11,985 nt of DNA from DAOOVD01 sp035369845 (GTDB taxonomy: Bacteria > Bacillota > Desulfotomaculia > Desulfotomaculales > Pelotomaculaceae), in the NCBI GenBank assembly GCA_035369845.1, contig DAOOVD010000064.1, positions 1-11,985 of the forward strand. The letters run 5' to 3'. The notes beneath the pieces were generated by a model. The model had not been told where the DNA came from and searched no databases. It worked only from the letters and a program-made list of their open reading frames with translations. A program made the position numbers and the translations under genes. Below are positions 8,335 through 11,985 of the stretch, piece after piece (the stretch's first letter is position 1; each line of letters starts with the position of its first letter).

Positions 8335-8388
8335 AAAATGTCTTATTTAAAAAATGTCGGAAAATAGGTAAAATGTAGTGAAAATGTC
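8335..8388 (+). promoter_or_regulatory. Four AAAATGTC-like direct repeats upstream of the membrane protein gene
   Basis: AAAATGTC occurs at 8335-8342, 8351-8358 and 8381-8388, with AAAATGTA at 8370-8377, in an AT-rich stretch ending 22 bases before the ATG at 8411. Spacings are uneven (16, 19 and 11 bases). It could be a regulator binding array or chance in AT-rich DNA. A possible -10 (TAAAAT, 8369-8374) overlaps the third copy. Confidence 0.3.
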
Positions 8389-8410
8389 ACAAAATTAAAA
8401 GGTGTTTCAA

Positions 8411-8848
8411 ATGAAAACCTTCATATCTCTTATCATAAGTTTTACTCTGTTCCTGGCATGCGTGCATCTCTTCCAGATCATCTCTCCAAACACTTTCAGT
8501 CTGTTGATTTATCCGGCGGCGTCATCCGTCATATGTTCCCTGGTGGTGCTCAACATCACCCAATCTGCGGTTTCAACATTTGCCTCCCTGATCATGAACA
8601 ACCTGGTTTTACTGTTCGTACTGGTTCCGCTGCCTGCCGCCAGCCGGTCCTATCTCGGCAACTTGAAATATTTTTTCTTTCCCGAAAACAGCTTCAGGCA
8701 CGCCGTTGTTTTGGCCGCCATTGTTTTTATCTCCTTATTCATTTGCTGGATAACCGTTAAAACATTCTTTTGCCGGTACGGCTCGAGAAACGTTTATATT
8801 TCCAAAAGGCACATGAACCGGTACCTTCAGGAAAACAGGCACCATTAA
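8411..8848 (+). CDS. Small integral membrane protein of unknown function
   Basis: Not recognised. The product is 145 residues with about four hydrophobic segments: roughly 3-24, 30-50, 54-76 and 95-117. A basic C-terminal tail follows (about RYGSRNVYISKRHMNRYL and on), likely cytoplasmic. The first segment ends in FLAC, only a poor lipobox, so a membrane anchor is more likely than a lipoprotein signal. The ATG at 8411 is chosen over a GTG at 8402 because AAAAGGTG sits 6 bases before it. It lies divergent from uvrB and 86 bases before the HU gene on the same strand, so the two may share a transcript. Codon use and hydrophobicity are consistent with a real gene, but there is no family evidence. 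No charged or catalytic motif suggests a function. Confidence 0.7.
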   Translation: MKTFISLIISFTLFLACVHLFQIISPNTFSLLIYPAASSVICSLVVLNITQSAVSTFASLIMNNLVLLFVLVPLPAASRSYLGNLKYFFFPENSFRHAVVLAAIVFISLFICWITVKTFFCRYGSRNVYISKRHMNRYLQENRHH

Positions 8849-8862
8849 ACCACATATATGCG

Positions 8863-8870
8863 AAAGGAGG
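8863..8870 (+). other. Strong ribosome binding site without a gene
   Basis: AAAGGAGG, a near-perfect anti-16S match, stands 64 bases before the HU start. No ATG, GTG or TTG follows at a usable distance; the next codons read ATA then TAA. An 11-codon frame from ATG 8858 to TAA 8893 passes through it but lacks its own site. It may be the relic of a lost gene start or a chance run of purines. Confidence 0.35.
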
Positions 8871-8934
8871 AATTCCATATAAAAAACCGGTAAGTCAAAA
8901 CGGCAAAAAACAACATAAATGGAGGTGAAAATTT

Positions 8935-9207
8935 ATGAACAAGGCCGATTTGATCAAAAGTATCAGTGAAAAAACCGATCTGAAAAAAAAGGACATTGAA
9001 AAAGCCGTAAACGCCTTTTTCAGCACCATTACCGAAGCACTCGCCAAAGGTGACAGAATTCAACTGGTCGGCTTCGGCACTTTTGAAACAAAAAAACGGG
9101 CGGCCAGAAAGGGCCGCAACCCCCGGAACGGCGCGGAAATCAAAATTGCCGCCAAAAAGGTTCCCGTATTTAAGGCCGGCAAATTGCTAAAAAACATGGT
9201 GGGATAA
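8935..9207 (+). CDS. hup: HU-type DNA-binding protein
   Basis: A 90-residue histone-like protein, full length for HU. It forms dimers that bend and compact DNA without sequence specificity and helps replication, recombination and repair. The N-terminal helical dimerisation part (MNKADLIKSISEKTDLKKKD) is followed by the HU signature GFGTFETKKRAARKGRNP (about 46-63), whose arm proline contacts the minor groove. GGAGGTG lies 7 bases before the ATG, an excellent site that fits a highly expressed protein. It follows the small membrane protein gene by 86 bases; no sharp promoter is visible in that gap. IHF is unlikely because this is a single HU-like gene in a Gram-positive context. Confidence 0.97.
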   Translation: MNKADLIKSISEKTDLKKKDIEKAVNAFFSTITEALAKGDRIQLVGFGTFETKKRAARKGRNPRNGAEIKIAAKKVPVFKAGKLLKNMVG

Positions 9208-9320
9208 ACCATTTTTCACTTCATTTGTTAAGACGCGGGCATCTGTCAGAAAACCCCCGTGCTCGGGCGTTCAGCCGTCAAAAAACGGGTATCTCGCTGG
9301 AAAAGATCTGTTAACAATAA

Positions 9321-9342
9321 ACCCTTCTTTTTTGTGAAGGGT
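9321..9342. terminator. Hairpin, possible terminator (left of the repeat element)
   Basis: ACCCTTC and GAAGGGT form a 7-base-pair stem around an 8-base T-rich loop. On the minus strand it is followed by TTATTGTTAAC, so it could stop transcripts from the lipoprotein gene. On the plus strand no T run follows, so it is a poor terminator for the HU gene. The 113 bases between the HU stop and this hairpin show no gene. Confidence 0.45.
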
Positions 9343-9360
9343 CGAGGTTGTTGACAAAGT

Positions 9361-9569
9361 ACCTTGAGGTTGAAACGCTCGCTCAGGTGCTTCGCGTCGA
9401 GTGAACCAGGGGCTCGCATCATGCGCTATTGGACCGCCTTCAACTCACATCCTGTTGCGGTTCAGGCTTTCGCGGACACCCTTGTCCGCTCATCCAATAT
9501 CGCATCCTCACTTTGCCCGGTTCGTTTGCGACGCTGCGTAATATCGCTCGCTTCCTTCAACCTCAAGGT
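9361..9569. repeat. MITE-like element with 14-base terminal inverted repeats
   Basis: ACCTTGAGGTTGAA (9361-9374) and TTCAACCTCAAGGT (9556-9569) are perfect inverted termini around a 209-base element. Internal blocks recur in the uvrA-uvrC spacer: 9376-9399, 9400-9417 and, inverted, 9500-9568. Short palindromes such as CGCATCATGCG lie inside. A 76-codon open frame (9364-9594) runs through it but has no ribosome binding site and is probably not a gene. There is no transposase and no clear target duplication. It could be a non-autonomous mobile element or a larger REP/BIME-like palindromic repeat. Confidence 0.65.
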
Positions 9570-9593
9570 TCCGGATAGTTTGTCTGCAGTCTG

Positions 9594-9616
9594 AACCCTT
9601 CATTTTATGAAGGGTT
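9594..9616. terminator. Hairpin, possible terminator (right of the repeat element)
   Basis: AACCCTTCAT-TTT-ATGAAGGGTT is a perfect 10-base-pair stem with a 3-base loop, followed on the plus strand by ATCTTTTCC. It lies 37 bases past the lipoprotein stop on the minus strand, where it lacks a T run. Its stem repeats that of the hairpin at 9321-9342, on the other side of the repeat element. Confidence 0.5.
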
Positions 9617-9653
9617 ATCTTTTCCGTGGACAGTTTTTTACCGTGCTGCGGCC

Positions 9654-10967
9654 TCATCCGCCGCCGGCGCCTCCGGCTCCGCCGCCTTCACCGCCGCCGC
9701 TGCCGCCACCGGTTCCGTCCAAGGTTTCAATTTTTTTAATCTCCCCGTCTATCTGCATTTCCACTGTTTTTCCTTCCTTGGTGGTAATTCTAACAGTCGT
9801 CTTCTTTCCTTCACCTTTGCCGCCCGCGCCGCCGCCGCTACTACTGCCGCCGTTGCTGCCGCTACTGCTACCGCTGCCGCCGCCGGCCTGATTTCCCCCC
9901 TGCCCCGCCAGCTTTCCCCAGCGCTGCTCGAGAAGGTAAGATTCGTCCCTGGTGATCAGGCGGACAGGAGTAATTTTGGCGGGAACATCGAAATTCCCGT
10001 TCCCGACCTGCCTGTCGTACTCCCAGTGCCCCGTGGAAGCCAGCCCCACCGCCGCGTCGTAAGCGTACTGAGCCATCATTTCAGGCATTATGTCCACTTC
10101 CGCGTCGTGCTCTCCGTCCGCCAGTGCCTTCGAAGCTTTCTGGCCGGCCCCGACGCCGATTGTAATCACCCGGTCGTTCAGACCACGGCTCTTCAATATT
10201 TCCGCGGCAGCGGCAGCCAGCCTGCTGTCAGTGGCCACCACCGCGTCAATGCGGCCGGCGGCGGACGTCAGCGCCTGGGCGAGAGTGGCGGTTGCCGCCT
10301 GCGGATCCCCCCCGGGATGATCTTTAACCAGGACGACCTGTATCATCGCGTTGGCTCTCAGATTCTCCAGCAAAGAGGAGGTGATTTCCCGGGAGGCCTG
10401 ATCGTTTCTGTCGCCCTGGAGAACCACCACCTTCAACGGCGCGGAACGGCCCCGCACCATGCTTGCAAGATAGCGGGCCTGCAACTCACCGGTTCTGGCA
10501 TGGTCGGAAGCGATGTAGCCGTCCACCGGGGAGTCGGCCGGCAGGGTATCCAGGACAATCACCTTGATGTTGGCCTGAGCCAGCTTGCGAACAAGGCCCG
10601 GTCCGGCAGACGCATCCGCGGGCTGTAGAACCACTGCTTTAACCTTCTGGTTTGCAAGCTGGTCAAGATCCTTCTCCTGCTGAGCCGGGTCATTTTTCGC
10701 GTCCAGCCAGACAATGTTTACCTGCCGTCCCGCCTGGCCTTGCCGGCCTACCTGCCCCTGGCGGTCGGACATGGTTTTTTTGATAACCTGGTTTCCGTCC
10801 CTTTCCATGTCGGCGAGGCTCACCGCAATATTTATTTTCTCCCCGCCGGCTTCCGCCGGGGGTTTCTTTTGGGGCTGCCCGCCCCCGCACCCGCATAAAA
10901 GCGCCGAAAGGCCGATAAGAATAAGTGCGAAGGGGAATATCCGGTTTTTTTGTTTTTGACCTGGCAC
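9654..10967 (-). CDS. Sugar-binding (type 1 periplasmic fold) lipoprotein with Gly-rich C-terminal extension
   Basis: A 437-residue predicted lipoprotein, anchored outside the membrane. The signal peptide (about 1-27) ends in LCGC with the lipid-bearing Cys at 27. Residues 45-350 match the Peripla_BP_4 fold of sugar ABC transporters: INIAVSLADMERDGNQ, then LDAKNDPAQQEKDLDQL, VLQPADA and VIVLDTLPADSPVDGYIASD. Beyond the fold come a Gly/Ser linker (355-387), a 30-residue charged segment (TTVRITTKEGKTVEMQIDGE and on), and a nearly pure Gly tail. The extension is not usual for the family. An 18-base tandem repeat inserts RQGQVG/RQGQAG near residue 69. The GTG at 10967 is preferred over the GTG at 10976 because GGAG then lies 8 bases upstream. 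No permease or ATPase gene is next to it, so it may serve distant transporter parts or act as a sensor. The sugar is unknown. Confidence 0.85.
   Translation of the reverse strand: MPGQKQKNRIFPFALILIGLSALLCGCGGGQPQKKPPAEAGGEKINIAVSLADMERDGNQVIKKTMSDRQGQVGRQGQAGRQVNIVWLDAKNDPAQQEKDLDQLANQKVKAVVLQPADASAGPGLVRKLAQANIKVIVLDTLPADSPVDGYIASDHARTGELQARYLASMVRGRSAPLKVVVLQGDRNDQASREITSSLLENLRANAMIQVVLVKDHPGGDPQAATATLAQALTSAAGRIDAVVATDSRLAAAAAEILKSRGLNDRVITIGVGAGQKASKALADGEHDAEVDIMPEMMAQYAYDAAVGLASTGHWEYDRQVGNGNFDVPAKITPVRLITRDESYLLEQRWGKLAGQGGNQAGGGSGSSSGSNGGSSSGGGAGGKGEGKKTTVRITTKEGKTVEMQIDGEIKKIETLDGTGGGSGGGEGGGAGGAGGG
9657..9716 (-). repeat. Low-complexity GGN tract coding the Gly tail
   Basis: About twenty codons, almost all GGN with a few Ser, Glu and Ala, end the lipoprotein as GTGGGSGGGEGGGAGGAGGG. 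Repeats like this change length easily by slippage, so the exact length could be an assembly or strain variable. Confidence 0.7.
9807..9905 (-). repeat. Low-complexity Gly/Ser linker tract
   Basis: These 33 codons are mostly Gly and Ser and form a flexible linker between the sugar-binding domain and the short charged segment of the lipoprotein. The DNA is a run of GGN and AGN codons. Confidence 0.7.
10719..10763 (-). repeat. 18-base tandem repeat inside the lipoprotein gene
   Basis: Two imperfect 18-base units coding RQGQVG and RQGQAG plus a partial third (RQV) replace the helix that normally precedes the second strand (NIVWLDA) of the sugar-binding fold. It looks like a recent in-frame expansion. 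Confidence 0.6.
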
Positions 10968-11130
10968 CGCCGTCACTCCGTTTTATTGCTTGTAGTTTAT
11001 TATGCTTATATTTTGTCTAAATATTGAGATTATGCTCGAAAGAAATAATTGATATTTAATGTTGCTATATGTCGTATATACTTTTAATTAACATTTTTTG
11101 AAATATAATATAGTAGAGGTGATTTTTACT

Positions 11131-11472
11131 ATGAGCATAATTTCACATCTCAAATCCATCACCCTGGCGGAAATAACAAAGCTGAAGGAACTCGTAGACG
11201 GGTCTTCCGCCCCTGCGCTCGTGACCGCCATTGAAAACGCTCAGCGCGAATGGAAGCAGGCGCTCATTGAACTCGACCATATTGACGGCGACCTGGCCGA
11301 ATATATCATCTTCAAGATCAACGCCGCCGAAAGGCGTTATATGGCGCTGCTGGAACAGGCAAAAAAAGAAGGCGTCACGGCCTGGCCCGCAACACTGGCG
11401 TTTACCCCAAACGGTATCGGCGGGCAAAACGGTTCGGGTGATATTGAAAACGAACCGATCTATACAGGTTGA
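11131..11472 (+). CDS. DUF2508 (YaaL-like) family protein
   Basis: A 113-residue soluble protein of unknown function. Residues about 29-82 (AIENAQREWKQALIELDHID then AEYIIFKINAAERRYMALLE) match the two-helix pattern of DUF2508, with the conserved REW and AAERRY motifs. In Bacilli the family member YaaL is encoded near recR and bofA, neither of which is visible here. The Pro/Gly/Asn-rich tail is probably disordered. The ATG at 11131 is chosen over a TTG at 11098 because AGAGGTGA lies 8 bases before it. The 163-base AT-rich spacer to the divergent lipoprotein gene contains TATAAT (11104-11109) and TATACT (11077-11082), but no convincing -35 for either. A strong hairpin follows the stop. The family call rests on pattern memory, not on a search. 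Confidence 0.7.
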   Translation: MSIISHLKSITLAEITKLKELVDGSSAPALVTAIENAQREWKQALIELDHIDGDLAEYIIFKINAAERRYMALLEQAKKEGVTAWPATLAFTPNGIGGQNGSGDIENEPIYTG

Positions 11473-11504
11473 AAAGGGACCGGCCAGACAAACCGGTCCC
11501 CTTT
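11472..11504 (+). terminator. Intrinsic terminator after the DUF2508 gene
   Basis: GGGACCGG (11476-11483) pairs perfectly with CCGGTCCC (11493-11500) around a 9-base loop. AAAA precedes and CTTT follows the stem, so it could work in both directions. It starts directly at the DUF2508 stop codon; the T run is short. Confidence 0.75.
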
Positions 11505-11579
11505 CTGCAAAAGATCTTTCAGCATTACTGGGAAAAGGGTAATTAACAGTTTTTCGGAGACAATTAGCTTGCGGGTTAA

Positions 11580-11704
11580 GCTGCCCTCCCGGGGCAGCGC
11601 GGCCGGCATTACAGGCGGGGGAGGCGGCCCGGTTTCGCCCGATGCCGGGCGGCAGGCGCCGCCGGCGCGAAAACCAGGGAGCAGGCGGAGACAGGGCGCT
11701 GCCC
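11580..11704. other. GC-rich stretch with competing stem pairings
   Basis: This 125-base non-coding stretch lies between convergent genes. GCTGCCC (11580-11586) can pair with GGGCAGC (11592-11598) as a tight hairpin, or GGGCAGCGC (11592-11600) can pair with GCGCTGCCC (11696-11704) to close a 113-base domain. Inside, GCCCG-ATGC-CGGGC and CCGGCAT/ATGCCGG offer further stems. On the minus strand the tight hairpin lies past the glycosylase stop and is followed by TTAACCC, so it may simply be that gene's terminator region. It matches no riboswitch or RNA family that I know. Confidence 0.45.
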
Positions 11705-11720
11705 AACCAGCATATTTACA

Positions 11721-11985
11721 TTAACCGCCTGTTATCTTCATGTACTCTTCCTTTACTTTTTGAAAGTCCTCCCAGACCGGCCGCTTCTTGCTCGTATCCC
11801 TCAGGAGCGCGGCAGGGTGATAAGTCGGCATGATTTTGATGCCGCTTTTGCTTACCAGCCACTGACCCCGCATTACGGTAATTCTTGCTTCCGGATCGAT
11901 CAGACTCTGCAGGGCGACACTTCCGAGGAGGATGATAATTTTCGGAGAAACCAGCTCAATCTGCCTGTAAAGCCAGGGTAGACAC
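11721..11985 (-). CDS. Type-4 uracil-DNA glycosylase, C-terminal part
   Basis: The last 87 codons of a gene entering from the right edge. Family-4 uracil-DNA glycosylases remove uracil arising from cytosine deamination and carry an iron-sulphur cluster, whose ligands would lie mostly outside the window. Visible are the core strand IIILLGSVALQSLI, the MRGQW segment and the motif MPTYHPAALLR, equivalent to the conserved His-Pro DNA-intercalation loop. The ending (KRPVWEDFQKVKEEYMKITG) is typical of the family. Cys1 of the visible part (CLPWL) may be a cluster ligand, though this is a guess. It is another base-repair function near the uvr genes, but is separated from them by unrelated genes. Confidence 0.92.
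   Translation of the reverse strand, partial: CLPWLYRQIELVSPKIIILLGSVALQSLIDPEARITVMRGQWLVSKSGIKIMPTYHPAALLRDTSKKRPVWEDFQKVKEEYMKITGG

Noticed and set aside
9364..9594. Plus-strand open frame of 76 codons inside the MITE-like element
   Set aside because: Start and stop are set by the repeat itself; there is no ribosome binding site and composition is not protein-like.
9654..10967. Complete sugar ABC transporter operon
   Set aside because: Only the binding lipoprotein is present; neither permease nor ATPase genes lie on either side, and the neighbouring genes are unrelated.
11510..11704. Possible cobalamin or molybdenum-cofactor riboswitch before or after the glycosylase gene
   Set aside because: Bits such as AACCAGGGAGCAGG recall a B12 box, but the other conserved blocks are missing or out of order, and no suitable target gene follows on the plus strand.
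1..11985. CRISPR array, tRNA, rRNA or prophage segment
   Set aside because: No regularly spaced short repeats, no tRNA cloverleaf or rRNA sequence, and no phage or transposase gene could be found.

Overview
The window looks like chromosomal DNA from a moderately GC-rich, low-temperature-to-thermophilic Gram-positive anaerobe of the Pelotomaculum/Desulfotomaculum type (Firmicutes, Peptococcaceae). This is inferred from strong GGAGG-type ribosome binding sites, frequent GTG/TTG starts, a Bacillus-type LexA box, a DUF2508 (YaaL-like) protein and a type-4 uracil-DNA glycosylase. No taxonomic marker gene is present, so the assignment is tentative.

Right to left on the minus strand, from 8207 to 1, runs a nucleotide excision repair cluster: uvrB, uvrA, uvrC, then a Cof-type HAD phosphatase and the first part of a ROK-family sugar kinase. 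uvrB and uvrA are 17 bases apart and share a promoter whose -35 region is overlapped by a near-perfect LexA (SOS) box. UvrA and UvrB find the lesion and UvrC cuts on both sides of it. A 340-base spacer holding a degenerate interspersed repeat separates uvrA from uvrC. The HAD and ROK genes are 6 bases apart and look translationally linked. The translation start region of the ROK gene lies in a 55-base sequence that is perfectly repeated 142 bases further on, at the window edge.

Divergent from uvrB, on the plus strand, are a small unrecognised four-helix membrane protein (8411-8848) and an HU-type nucleoid protein (8935-9207). The next 446 bases hold no gene. They carry a MITE-like element of 209 bases with 14-base perfect terminal inverted repeats, flanked by two look-alike hairpins. 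Blocks of this element also occur, partly inverted, in the uvrA-uvrC spacer.

On the minus strand, 9654-10967 encodes a lipoprotein of the type 1 periplasmic (sugar) binding fold with an unusual Gly/Ser-rich C-terminal extension and no transport partners in view. Divergent from it is a DUF2508 protein with a good terminator. After a GC-rich stretch with competing base pairings, the window ends in the 3' part of a type-4 uracil-DNA glycosylase gene (minus strand).

I see no CRISPR array, rRNA, tRNA, transposase or phage gene. No clearly new multi-gene system is evident. The most unusual items are the repeat family, the duplicated kinase start region, the Gly-rich lipoprotein tail and the GC-rich structured spacer beside the glycosylase gene.
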